In this document: one piece after another, positions 35,661-47,600 of the stretch | How the letters are laid out: each line of letters opens with the position of its first letter | Position numbering within the stretch: position 1 is the stretch's first letter | Source: Druceiella hillmani | Taxonomy: Eukaryota; Arthropoda; Insecta; Lepidoptera; Hepialidae | Length of the DNA: 64,000 bases | NCBI GenBank assembly: GCA_039881145.1 | Contig: JAYKKI010000008.1 | Span: 33,133,501 to 33,197,500, forward strand | Direction: 5' to 3' | Made by a program: the position numbers and the translations under genes | The notes under the pieces: model-generated | Seen by the model: only the letters and a program-made list of their open reading frames with translations | The model's database searches: none | What the model was told of the DNA's origin: nothing

Positions 35661-37620
35661 GGAAAATGATTACAATAATAAAACGCATTTATAATGTTAC
35701 TAGCTAGAAAGATTATATTAATACAAGAGATTTACTACGTGTTACACACAGCTTTGAAAAATAACACTATTCTGTTAGAAAATGCCTATTCACAAATTAA
35801 CAAATATGAAAGGAGATTTCATGTTGAGGCGAGAAAATGATTACAATAATAAAACGCATTTATAATGTTACTAGCTACATAGATTATATTAATACAATAG
35901 AATTACTGCGTGTCACACACCGATTAGAAAAATCACACTAATCTGTTAGAAAATGCCTATCCACGAATTCACAAATATGAAAAAAGTCTTCATGTGGAGG
36001 CGGGAAAGTGATTACAATAATAAAAACATTTATAATGTTACTAGCTAGATAGATTATATTAATACAATAGAATTACTACGTGTCACACACCGATTAGAAT
36101 AATCACACTAATCTGTTAGAAAATGCCTATCCACGAATTCACAAATATGAAAAAAGTCTTCATGTTGAGGCGGGAAAATGATTACAATAATAAAAAGCAT
36201 TTATAATGTTACTAGCTAGATAGAATATATTAATACAATAGAATTACTACGTGTTACACACCGCTGTGAAAAATAACACTATTCTCTTAGAAAATGCCTA
36301 TTCACAAATTAACAAATATGTAAAGAGATTTCATGTTGAGGCGGGAAAATAATAATAATAATAAAACGCATTTATAATGTTACTAGCTAGATAGACTATA
36401 TTAATACAATAGAATTACTACGTGTCACACATAGATTAGAATAATCACATTATTCTGTTAGAAAATGCCTTTCCCGAATTAACAAATATGAAGAGAAACT
36501 TCAGGTTGAGGCGGGAAAATGATTATAATATTAAAACGCATTTATAATGTTACTAGCTAGATAGAATATATTAATAAAATAGAATTACTACGTGTCACAT
36601 ACCGCTTTGAAAAATCCCATTATTCTGTTAGAAAATGCCTATTCAAGAATTAACGAATATGAAAAAAGCCTTCATGTTGAGGCGGGAAAATGATTACAAT
36701 AATAAAACGCATTTATAATGTTACTAGCTAGAAAGATTATATTAATACAAGAGATTTACTACGTGTTACACACAGCTTTGAAAAATAACACTATTCTGTT
36801 AGAAAATGCCTATTCACAAATTAACAAATATGAAAGGAGATTTCATGTTGAGGCGGGAAAATGATTACAATAATAAAACGCATTTGTAATGTTACTAGCT
36901 AGATAAATTATATTAATACAATAGAATTACTGCGTGTCACACCAATTAGAAAAATCACACCATTCTGTTAGAAAATGCCTATTCGCGAATTAACAAATAT
37001 GAAAAGAGACTTCATGTTGAGGTGGGAAAATTATTATAATAATAAAACGCATTTATAATGTTACTAGCTAGATAGATTATAATAATACAATAGAATTACC
37101 ACGTGTCACACACCGATTAGAAAAATCACACTAATCTGTTAGAAAATGCCTATTCACGAATTAACAAATATGAAAAAACATTTCGTGTTGAGGCGGGAAA
37201 ATGATTACAATAATAAAACGCATTTATAATGTTACTAGCTAGAAAGATTATATTAATACAAGAGATTTACTACGTGTTACACACAGCTTTGAAAAATAAC
37301 ACTATTCTGTTAGAAAATGCCTATTCACAAATTAACAAATATGAAAGGAGATTTCATGTTGAGGCGGGAAAATGATTACAATAATAAAACGCATTTATAA
37401 TGTTACTAGCTAGATAAATTATATTAATACAATAGAATTACTGCGTGTCACACCAATTAGAAAAATCACACTATTCTGTTAGAAAATGCCTATTCGCGAA
37501 TTAACAAATATGAAAAGAGACTTCATGTTGAGGTGGGAAAATGATTATAATAATAAAACGCATTTATAATGTTACTAGCTAGATAGATTATAATAATACA
37601 ATAGAATTAATACGTGTCAC
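35050..37620. repeat. 7-, 6- and 3-monomer duplications
   Basis: 'actattctcttagaaaatgc' recurs about 1,197 bp apart (near 35,080 and 36,277). The variant 'agctagaaagattatatt' occurs at 35,702, 36,726 and 37,237, that is 1,024 and 511 bp apart (6 and 3 monomers). Confidence 0.75.
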
Positions 37621-40138
37621 ACACCGATTAGAAAAATCACACTAATCTGTTAGAAAATGCCTATTCGCGAATTAACAAATATGAAAAGAGACTTCATGTT
37701 GAGGTGGGAAAATGATTATAATAATAAAACGCATTTATAATGTTACTAGCTAGATAGATTATATTAATACAATAGAATTACTAAGTGTTACACACCGCTG
37801 TGAAAAATAACACTATTCTGTTAGAAAATGCCTGTTCACTAATTAACAAATATGTAAAGAGGTTTCATGTTGAGGCGGGAAAATGATTGTAATAATAAAA
37901 CGCATTTATAATGTTACTAGTTAAATAGTTTATCTTAATACAATAGAATTACTACGTGTTACACGCCGCTTTGAAAAATAACATTATTCTGTTAGAAAAT
38001 ACCTATTCACGAATTAACAAGTATGAGAAAAGATTTCGTGTTGAGGCGGGAAAATGATTATATTAATAAAACACATTTATGATGATACTAGCTAGATAGA
38101 TCACATTAATACAATAGAATTACTACGTGTCACACACCGATTAGAAAAATCACACTATTCTGTTAGAAAATGCCTATTCGCGAATTAACAAATATGAAAA
38201 GAGACTTCATGTTGAGGTGGAAAAATGATTGTAATAATAAAACGCATTTATAATGTTACTAGCTAGATAGATTATCTTAATACAATAGAATTACTACGTG
38301 TTACACACCGCTTTGACAAATAACATTATTCTGTTAGAAAATGCCTATACACGAATTAACAAGTATGAGAAAAGATTTCGTGTTGAGGCGGGAAAATGAT
38401 TATAGAAATAAAATGCATTTATAATGTTACTAGCTAGATAGATTTAATTCATACAATAAAATTATTACGTGTTACACACAATTTTGAAAAATAACACTAT
38501 TCTGTTAGAAAATGTCTATTCACTAATTATCAAATATGAAAAAGTCTTCATGTTGAGGCGGGAAAATGATTATAATAATAAAACGCATTTATAATGTTAC
38601 TAGCTAGATAGTTTATATTAATACAATAGAATTTCTACGTGTCACACACCGATTAGAAAAATCACACTGTTCTGTTAGTAAACCCCAATTCGCGAAATAA
38701 CAAATATGAAGAGAGACTTCATGTTGAGGCGGGAAAATGATTACAATAATAAAACGCATTTATAATGTTACTAGTTAGATAGATTATATTAATACAATAG
38801 AATTACTACGTGTCACACACCGATTAGAAAAATCACACTATTCTGTTAGAAAATGCCTATTCGCGAATTAACAAATATAAAAAGAGACTTCATGTTGAGG
38901 TAGGAAAATGATTGTAATAATAAAACGCATTTATAATGTTACTAGCTAGATAGATTATCTTAATACAATAGAATTACTACGTGTTACATACCGCTTTGAA
39001 AAATAACACTATTCTGTTAAAAAATGCCTATTCACAAATTAACAAATATGAAAAGATATTTCATGTTGAGGCGGGAAAATGATAATAATAATAAAATGCA
39101 TTTACAATGTTACTAGCCTGAAAGATTATATTAATACAATAGAATTACTACGTGTTACACACCGCTTTGAAAAATAAAACTATTCTGTTAGAAAGTGACT
39201 ATTAACGAATTAACAAATATGAAAAAAGTCTTCATGTTGAGGCGGGAAAATGATTACAGTAATAAAAAGCATTTATAATGTTACTAGCTAGATAGATTAT
39301 ATTAATACAATAGAATTTCTACGTGTCACACACCGATTAGAAAAATCACACTATTCTGTTAGAAATTGCCTATTCGCGAATTAACAAATATGAAAAGAGA
39401 TTTCATGTTGAGACGGGAAAATGATTATAATAATAAAACGCATTTATAATGTTACTAGCTAGATAGATTATATTAATACAATAGAATTACTATGTGTCAC
39501 ACACCGATTAGGAAAATCACACTATTCTGTTAGAAAATGCCTATTCGCGAATTAACAAATATGAAGAGAGACTTCATGTTGAGGCGGAAAAATGATTATA
39601 ATAATAAAACGCATTTATAATGTTACTAGTTGGATAGGTTATAATAATACAATAGAATTACTACGTGTTACACACCGCTTTGAAAAATAACACTATTCTG
39701 TTAGAAAATGCCTATTCACAAATTAACAAATATGAAAAGAGATTTCATGTTGAGGCGGGAAAATGATTATAATAATAAAACGCATTTATAATGTTACTAG
39801 CTAGAAAGATTATATTAATACAATAGAATTACTACGTGTTACACACCGCTTTGAAAAATAAAACTATTCTGTTAGAAAATGCCTATTCACGAATTAACAA
39901 ATATGAAAAGAGACTTCATGTTGAGATGGGAAAATGATTATGATAATAAAACGCATATATAATGTTACTAGCTAGATAGATTATCTTAATATAATAGAAT
40001 TACTACGTGTTACACATAGCTTTGAAAAATGACATTATTCTGTTAGAAAATGCCTATTAACGAATTAACAAATATAAAAAAGTCTTCATGTCGAGACGGG
40101 AAAATGATTACAATAATAAAAAGCATTTATAATGTTAC

Positions 40139-40830
40139 TAGCTAGATATATTATATTAATACAATAGAATTACTACGTGTTACATACCGCTTTGAAAAAT
40201 AATACTATTCTGTTAAAAAAATGCCTATTCACAAAATAACAAATATGTAAAGAGATTTCATGTTGAGGGGGAAAATGATTATAATAATAAAACGCATTTA
40301 TAATGTTACTAGCTAGATAGATTATATTAATACAATAGAATTACTACGTGTCACATACCGCTTTGAAAAATCCCACTATTCTGTTAGAAAATGCCTATTC
40401 ACGAATTAACAAATATGAGAAAAGATTTCGTGTTGAGGCGGGAAAATGATTGTAATAATAAAACACATTTATGGTGATACTAGCTATATAGATTACATTA
40501 ATACAATAGAATTACTACGTGTTACACACCACTTTGAAAAATTACACTATTCTGTTAGAAAATGCCTATTCACGAATTAACAAATATGAAAAAAGTCTTC
40601 ATGTTGAGGCGGGAAAATGATTACAATAATAAAAAGCATTTATAATGTTACTAGCTAGATATATTATATTAATACAATAGAATTACTACGTGTTACATAC
40701 CGCTTTGAAAAATAATACTATTCTGTTAAAAAATGCCTATTCACAAAATAACAAATATGTAAAGAGATTTCATGTTGAGGGGGAAAATGATTATAATAAT
40801 AAAACGCATTTATAATGTTACTAGCTAGAT
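40139..40830. repeat. 3-monomer duplication near the right array edge
   Basis: The variant 'gctagatatattatatt' followed by 'ataatactattctgtta' and 'gttgagggggaaaatg' occurs twice, about 510 bp apart. Confidence 0.75.
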
Positions 40831-41032
40831 AGATTGTATTAATACAATATAATTACTACGTGTCACACACCGATTAGAATAATCACACTATTCTGTTAGA
40901 AAATGCCTATTCGCGAATTAACAAATATGAAGAGAGACTTAATGTTGAGGCGGGAAAATGATTATAATTTCTGTGAGCAAATATTGTACATGTCATTTGC
41001 GAGGGTCTAAATTATAAAATGTTTAATACCTT

Positions 41033-41071
41033 AAACATAGAAATGCCCCCATAGGGGGCATTTCTATGTTT
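41033..41071. repeat. Perfect GC-centred hairpin beside the satellite edge
   Basis: Arms 41,033-41,050 and 41,054-41,071 pair perfectly (18 bp, 3-nt loop 'ata'), with CCCCC/GGGGG at the top. Outer flanks 'tttaatacctt' and 'gaggtattaaa' pair again beyond an asymmetric bulge. It lies 65 bp from the end of the array. Confidence 0.9.
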
Positions 41072-41114
41072 GAGAAATTAAAAATTTGAGGTATTAAATT
41101 GCATTAGTTTTTGA

Positions 41115-41831
41115 AGGGGATTTTCTTAGCTACGTATACATAAAATTAATATAATTTCATCAATGAATGCGTAAAAATACAGAAATCTTAAAAGAACTTC
41201 GTTAAAGAAAAACAAAGAGCAAAGAGAAAATATTATTAATTATAGAGTTTATTGAATCTTAAGAAACAGTTAATTAGGCATATAATACGCATGTTTCTCT
41301 TTATTTTTTAAAATATGCGACAAAAAAAGTGGAAATAAATTTTGCAATTAAGATTAGTGGAGACCTACAAACTTATTTCGTTATTTTCAGTGTGTGGGCG
41401 ACACGATTTTTCTCGTTGTAATAAATCGAATATTTTCTTTGATTACGAGACTTCTTCTAGGAGATTCTTCCGATGAAAAAATTAATTTTTGATTCGTATA
41501 CGTCTACGTATTAAACTCTCATTTGAATTATATAATAACGAAGGCAATTCAAATTACTTGGCATAAAATTAATTAAAGTGTAAGATTCCATGTAGCGCAC
41601 CGTTGCACGTTTATTAGGGCAGTGTTTTCGTTCCATCGCCCGTCAGAGACGGGCTCATAAACGCAAACAAAATTACTTTTCTTTGCGATCTAAAATCACT
41701 TTAGAGGGTAACTAAACTCATTCCACTTATGTGGATGTGGCAGCTCTTGATAAGGTATAAAACACAACTAATTCGGACTTTCCCTAACTTTCATGAATTT
41801 TTTCAGAATTTAACACGGGGACTTCGAAATT

Positions 41832-41895
<64 letters not shown>

Positions 41896-42300
41896 CATAT
41901 AATTTTTACAAATCCGTCACATTTTTTTAATTGAAAACAACGATGCTTTGTTGGCTTACGGCATTATTTCCATTCGATGAAATTAATTAATTTATTATAA
42001 TAATGTATTTCAGATAGATATTTGTGTCGAGGTTTAAACTATCGATTTTTTGCAACGATTTCGATATTTTGTTGCGGCGAATTTAATCAATATATGTGCT
42101 ATATTTTTGTATGTAAGTCCAATATTTACTTGATGGACTTAAGAGTATAAGTTTGATAGTTAAAACTAACTCGAAAACAACAGAATTGCAATAATCTGTA
42201 TAATTGGTTTAGTTTTGTTACTCGTGCAAAAATCACCGCACTACGGTAATTTAATCTATTGCTATAAACATCTCAATTTAATATTGCACAATTATTTTCT
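41115..42300. repeat. Large duplicon S7, copy 1
   Basis: Matches 60,133-60,960. Landmarks: 'ttttgcaattaagattagtg' against 'ttttgcaataaagattagtg'; 'cagtgttttcgttccatcg' against 'cagtgttttcgtcccatcg'; 'cagagacgggctcataaacg' against 'cagagacgggtttataaatg'; and 'tttagttttgttactc' in both. Non-coding in both copies. Confidence 0.85.
41831..41900. repeat. (AT)n microsatellite
   Basis: About 70 bp of AT repeat with a G and two AC interruptions. Absent from the paralogue at about 60,600. Confidence 0.95.
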
Positions 42301-42489
42301 GTAATTAAAGTGAGAAAATATACCTTTTTGGTTTATTAGGAAAATAATATTTTGCAACTTCCATTAAGAATTTCTCGTTATTTTAAAGTTAATAATTTTT
42401 GGTATTCCGTACCGTAAAACGAAATTCTTTTAAGGTCACTTGCGTGTTTTCTGTAAGTCAGTCACGGCTATTTTCTCAGTAATCTTTTG

Positions 42490-42800
42490 GCGTAGAAACT
42501 TGCAATTTGGTATAGTAATAAAATATATTAATCCGCACATATCTCAACAGTTAATACTCAGAAATATTTATAATGAACTTTTAGGGCGGGAAATTAAATA
42601 CTTGCATATATTTGGCATAGTTATAAAATATAATAATCCGCACATATCTCAACAGTTAATACTCAGAAATATTTATAATGAAATTTTATGGCGGCAAATG
42701 AAATACTTGCTTACATTTGGCATAGTAATAAAATATATTAAGCCGTCCATATCTCAATAGTTAATAATCAGAAATATTCAAAATGACCTTTTAGGGCGGG
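42490..42800. repeat. Minisatellite, three units of 96-105 bp
   Basis: Unit starts 'gcgtag', 'gcggg', 'gcggc' and 'gcggg' lie at 42,490, 42,586, 42,691 and 42,796. Each unit contains 'tttggcatag', 'taataaaatata', 'ccgcacatatctcaacag' and 'cagaaatatttataatga'. The period is a multiple of three in the last units, which opens the 106-codon plus-strand frame from 42,440; this is repeat-derived and not a gene. Confidence 0.9.
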
Positions 42801-43434
42801 GAACTAATATGCCATATATAGTTTGAGATTTCCTTTAAAAACACTAATAATAAGGTCTCAAAAGTACCTTTTTTCATAATTTCCGATAGTACATCTTTAG
42901 AAACATACTGAAAATTAAGCAAATAAAATTAAGCCTCTCTCTTTTTCCAAAACTATTCAACCCCCAATTATGACAAAAAATGAATTTTTAGAAACCTATG
43001 CAGGGTTTGTAAGGTTCTATTTTGTAATTTTTCAATAATGCACTACATTTTAACGTCTGCAAAATACATAGCAGGCAATTAGTTTAATTTGGGAAAGATT
43101 AATTTGTAAATAGTTTAATAAAGCTACTAAGTAACATTAAATATTTTTAAGCGTCTAAATGCATACCAAACTCTTGTAGTTGTAGTTCTACTCGTGCTTG
43201 ACAGGTCTTTTATAAACATATTAATATGCTCTAATAGGTTTAATAGGAAATGCATTATAAATCTGTTTTTAAAGTGAACTGTTGTGGCCGCTCAAAAACG
43301 TTAAAATATAATTGTTCGCAAACATGTCATTCAATTGGGGATAATTAATGGAAATAGTAACGCACTTTATAACACAAAAGAATACAGGAAGAACAATTTT
43401 ATTTTCTCCATATTAAATTTGCGTGTCTTTATCC
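42801..43434. other. AT-rich, no feature recognised
   Basis: No paralogous counterpart was found in the 60.9-61.5 kb interval, so this begins a region of about 4 kb (to about 46.8 kb) present in only one duplicon copy. Confidence 0.4.
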
Positions 43435-43509
43435 ACTGTATGTAATGTACACTTGTGTCGTATAGACACTTCCGTGGTCTATACGACACAAGTGTACATT
43501 ACATACAGT
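43435..43509. repeat. Perfect long hairpin, 33-bp arms
   Basis: 43,435-43,467 and 43,477-43,509 are exact reverse complements around the 9-nt loop 'acttccgtg'. This is the longest perfect palindrome in the window outside microsatellites. Perfection implies recent origin or gene conversion between arms. Confidence 0.97.
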
Positions 43510-43514
43510 TAAGT

Positions 43515-43715
43515 GTGTGGGCATAGCGTCGAGGCGAAATAAATAATCCGGAATCGATGTCCGGAGGGGCCAACATCATAATGAGCTCATGATGGGGCCC
43601 GATGAGACATAATTTGTCGAGAAGGGTCAGTCCATCACGGCGTCTCCAGTAATATCCCGCTACTTATCGCGTGGTGTTGCGGGACATTCGCTTAGAAAGA
43701 TAGGTTACCACTCGA
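43515..43715. other. Isolated GC-rich island, unidentified
   Basis: Strongly GC-rich for this window, with 'aatgagctcatgatggggcc' and 'gcgtctccagtaatatcccg'. Frames in both directions are short and match no family I recognise. A decayed retroelement 3' end is possible. Confidence 0.4.
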
Positions 43716-43826
43716 TTACGTTTAATTGCAATTGAATTAAGAAGTGTTACGGCAGATTTTGAAAATTATTCGACGTAATAATTTATGTTTCAAATATTTG
43801 TCGTTTATCTATAAATTTATGATACC

Positions 43827-43870
43827 TTTCACATAGTCGTTATCCTACCAATGGTAACAACTATGTGAAA
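43827..43870. repeat. Hairpin, 16-bp arms
   Basis: 43,827-43,842 pairs with 43,855-43,870 with one mismatch around a 12-nt loop. Confidence 0.85.
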
Positions 43871-46849
43871 TATTATATTCCTCTATTCCCACACTTGCGT
43901 GTTTGCTTCACTCATTCTCATACATTTTTCATAGATAGAGGCTCTTCTCTTTTCATTGTTCGGGACATTAACACTTTTAGAAATTATTCAACGTCTATTC
44001 ATGTCTTTCTTGGTTATTTGGGTTGTGTTTTTTTAACCTCTCTCTGTTTATTTTTGATGGATTTCTCTATCCAAGATCAATAAAAATAAGTAAAGTAAAT
44101 AAAGTTAGCAAATGGTATAACTTCTAATACGAACAAAGTCACAAATTTCGAGGGTTTTTTATATGTGATTTTTTTAACATTTTAAATTTTTGAACATTAG
44201 ACCGCAGTAGTATCATAATTATATACATTTGCTCAGTTAAAGGGAACAAGTTAATTTTAAAAATTAATTATATTGTAAATCTTAAAATATAAGGACAATA
44301 AATGTAATAAGTAAAAAAAAATAGTAGAAGGTTTCGAAGATGTATTTTGGGACGATTTTTAATTTTCACAGAAATCCATACGTCCCTCGTGTAAATAATG
44401 AATTAACATTTATGACAAATTAAGTAATAAGTGTCATGATGTGTTACGTGACTTGTAATTTCTGAAATATATCATGGGCGATATTAAGAAACACACGAAA
44501 ATTAAGTGGTATTTTTAATAAACTTAATATCTTTCGCTGATACGAAACAGAGCTCGATCATGAAATGCATATGATAAATATACACACATATTTGTCAATA
44601 TAGATCAATATAACTAGATCTTTATCGATTTACCAAAGATTTAAAATGAAATGTGTGATTAGAAACTTTACGAATATATTTCTCAACCTCAAAGCCGATA
44701 CATCTTCTTGTGAAACCAGTCAAGAGGGGTAGATGGTACTTTGCCGTTCTTTTAATCTTGCTTAGCCTAAAGTTTGTAAAAATAAGTTATAACGTTTGTT
44801 TCTTAAAATAAATAAAATGAGCTTTTAGATATAAGGTATATTCATTTTTTCATTAAATTATTGTGTAAATTTTAAACACTCATGTAGAAAAAATTTAATA
44901 CATAAAGATAATAGACACTGACTATAATTTTTTATAATTTTTTTATTACAAAATATAATAAAAAAATCAAAAACTTTTATTATCAAAAAAAATAAACTAG
45001 CACTAAACAATCATATGGAATTGTAGTTGCTAATGGCTTTCTTGAATTGATGTAGAACCACCAGGTGTAGGCTCATGAAATCATTAAATTTAATATCGCA
45101 AGGGAGTGTCAGCATCTCATATATGGATTTTGAATTTATATCTAGTGATGTGTTACTCCATGTAAATACTGTATCTAACGACTTTTATATCTATCGTCAA
45201 GTTTTACGCCACACAAATTTAAAACTATATTATGTTGGGTGCATCTCCTATTATGCCTCGATATACTAGGTATTATACGAAACGTTACTAAGAATATATT
45301 TAAGCATTTCGTAGTTTTATCTTTACCTATGTAACTTACCGCCCCGTCCTGATGCGGGGCGGTTAGTTCTGTTTCGCTTTCACTGGATTTCTGCCACTTT
45401 CGACATCACTTAAGAAGTCAATAACAGTCTTCTGTATTTTAAAAACGTCACATTTAGCCTATGACAAGGCATATTGAAAGTTATTTGAGGCAATATTTTT
45501 TTGTCGATGTAGCATAAAATGACAATTTTACTCATTACAATCAAACCCATTAATCACTTTGTAATCATAATATAATAATTCGTTTTTGAAAATAACCATG
45601 TAACTATTGGTATAATTATCTAAAAAGGACGTACTTAAATGAGCGTACGGCAAGAACCTCCTCTAACTACTGAGAGCTACTGATTTTAAATAAGTTTTGA
45701 GTGTCACTTTTACAGTGAATGGGCAGAAGGTACTTGATTTTATATAAGTTTGGAAACGTAATATATACTCGTAAATAGGTAATACAATCAACTATTTCGA
45801 TGTTTATGGCATGATGCTTTTAAATGGTATCTGCTGCATATGATTATTTAGTTGTCATGCCATGTTTCAGCTGTTGATAGCTGGGAGATGGTGGAATCAT
45901 CAATCTAAGAAGATAGTGGAATCTAATAGAAAGGCACACTTTTGTCAACAACAAAAAGTGTGCTTCAGCGCGTGTGATTTTGTCAACACTAATGACGCAG
46001 CATCTCGACCACTTTGCTGTTTAATAGCTATGAACTCTCAAAACGGTTTATCGTTTAGTACTACATTGCAGAAAAAACAGTGATCGATATAATGAAAAAA
46101 GGCATGGGAGCACATTCTATGTATAAGTATACTAATACATTATTTTAATTTCATATTCAGATTGTATTAAAACGCCATTTTGTTTCTGCTTCGCCGAGAG
46201 ATACCGATGCGACAAGTTAGTGACACAGTACACGTTTAAATTAGTCGCAGTAGACAAAATAAAAAGTATGCATTTAGAATTATTTTGTGTGATTTTTTCG
46301 TCTTATGATTATATGTTAGAGTAAACTGTGAATTAATAGCAATTTGGTAATATTTCCCTTTACTATTTTTTTAAGAAACTCAACTATAACCTTCCTTTTA
46401 AAAACGTTTTCAGTATTTTTAAACATTTTAATATCTTTCCTTAAAAATTAATTTAAATTTCAAAACTCGTATTGAATGGTTTAGTGCTTTCTATTGGATA
46501 TACTTACAGGTACTTGGCTGTAATTAATATATGCTGATACCTATTATTACAAAGTTATCAAGTGAAATTTAAGTTTTATTGGATTAGTTATATAAATTTC
46601 TGCAAAGTTCAATTAAATTGAATCCAGGAATATTCAATTATACTAGTTTATTTACAAATTATACATTACAAAATAGTTACAAAGTACACAATTATGACAA
46701 AGGTAAAATCAAATTTGTGTATGCATGGAATTCTGAGAATAAACTAGTAAAAGTGTTGAAGCCCAATTGCAGCCCGTGGTGATAATTGTTAATTGTATTT
46801 TATTGATAAAAACATGGCAAACTTCTTAATTTCGGAGATATCTGCAGGT
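43871..46849. other. AT-rich region without recognised genes
   Basis: Contains chance frames at 43,865-44,083, 45,075-45,269 and 45,862-46,083 with no recognisable domain. A 13-bp GC-rich hairpin is listed separately. Little or no counterpart in the 61 kb duplicon copy. Confidence 0.45.
45334..45367. repeat. GC-rich hairpin, 13-bp arms
   Basis: 45,334-45,346 pairs with 45,355-45,367 (one mismatch, 8-nt loop) with CCGCCCCG/CGGGGCGG at its top. It resembles a bacterial terminator only by shape; here it is an isolated hairpin in eukaryotic DNA. Confidence 0.8.
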
Positions 46850-47600
46850 GAAAGGGTTTCAAATGAAGGATCTTAAAGAGTTTTTTATATAAATTCAGAA
46901 CTCAATTTACAGTATTATTAAGCAGAGTTTTTCTATAAACCTGTTGACTCATCATTTGATATTATTAAGTTATAGCCTAACTGTATCTTAATAATTCGTC
47001 TCTTGAAATATTAAACATAAAACTTATGCTCAGTTCTTTTAAGTATATCGAAGTCATCAATAGTATAATGTAAAAATTAAGTCTAACGCTTTGATGTCAG
47101 TGGCTGTAAGTGGTCGCGTATTCCAGTCGTAGACCGGTGCTAGGTTGGCTGGTCATTTCGGCTCCTTAGTATTATTGTATATTATGAAATATTTTATTTG
47201 CTTTCAATGATTAAATATTTGATAATATTTGTAATAAGGTAGCATTCAAGTTTCATAGTGTCATTAAATATCATATATCATAATCATTAAATGTCACATA
47301 TTTTTAATGTAGTCTTCTCTACTACCTAGTTACATTCTATGATACTAATGACGATAAAAGGTGTTTGCTTCCTTTATTATGTATTTCTTAATAATTTTTC
47401 ATTCTAGCATTATTTTCAGTAAGATAGAAGATGTTTCATTCCTTTCTTTCTTATATAAATTTCTATAAAAGTAACTAGAAATTTTCAGCAATAGCTGCAG
47501 AAGTAAGTAAAAAATAGTTTGAATTAAAGCAAATGAATAAACAATTACAGTTTGAATATATTTATATATTTTTTGGTTTTGGTGGTATAATATTCAAAAT
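46850..47600. repeat. Large duplicon S8, copy 1
   Basis: 46,880-47,070 matches 61,545-61,665 ('ttgactcatcatttga', 'atatcgaagtcatcaatagt' against 'atatcgaagatgtctatagt'). 47,170-47,600 matches 63,345-64,000 ('agtcttctctactacc' against 'agtcttccctactacc'; 'gcagaagtaagtaaaa' against 'gcagaaataagtaagtaaaa'). Copy 1 lacks the pseudogene-bearing insert and the foldback element of copy 2. Confidence 0.8.

Larger units (their letters stand above)
24853..40968. repeat. 171-bp tandem satellite array, about 94 monomers
   Basis: Head-to-tail repeats. Successive occurrences of 'aggcgggaaa' at 26,090, 26,261, 26,432, 26,603 and 26,774 give a 171-bp period. A hand consensus has 48 G+C of 171 (28%). Landmarks within the monomer are 'ttctgttagaaaatgcctat', 'aattaacaaatatg', 'ttcatgttgaggcgggaaaa', 'aaaacgcatttataatg', 'ttactagctagatagatt' and 'atacaatagaattactacg'. 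No open frame of 60 codons exists in the array. The first three units (24,853-25,370) are the most divergent, as expected of an array edge. The last unit is cut at 40,968 after 'gattataat' and is still typical, so the right edge is abrupt. Confidence 0.98.

Noticed and set aside
24853..40968. Possible CRISPR-like array
   Set aside because: Repeats are contiguous 171-bp monomers without unique spacers, in eukaryotic DNA.
24853..40968. Claim that the array is a centromere, prompted by the same 171-bp length as primate alpha satellite
   Set aside because: The sequence is unrelated to alpha satellite, no CENP-B-like box was recognised, and the suspected host group has holocentric chromosomes.
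24853..40968. Hammerhead motif inside the satellite monomer
   Set aside because: The monomer has 'ctgttagaaaa' but no CUGANGA...GAAA arrangement on either strand of the hand consensus.
42440..42760. 106-codon plus-strand frame with internal repeats
   Set aside because: Produced by a minisatellite with a 105-bp period, a multiple of three.
45334..45367. Rho-independent terminator-like hairpin
   Set aside because: The genome is eukaryotic and there is no upstream gene. Kept only as a hairpin.
45862..46083. 73-codon plus-strand frame containing several Cys and Trp
   Set aside because: No recognisable family, no splice or start context, and it overlaps an imperfect inverted repeat near 45,935-45,965. 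Left unannotated.
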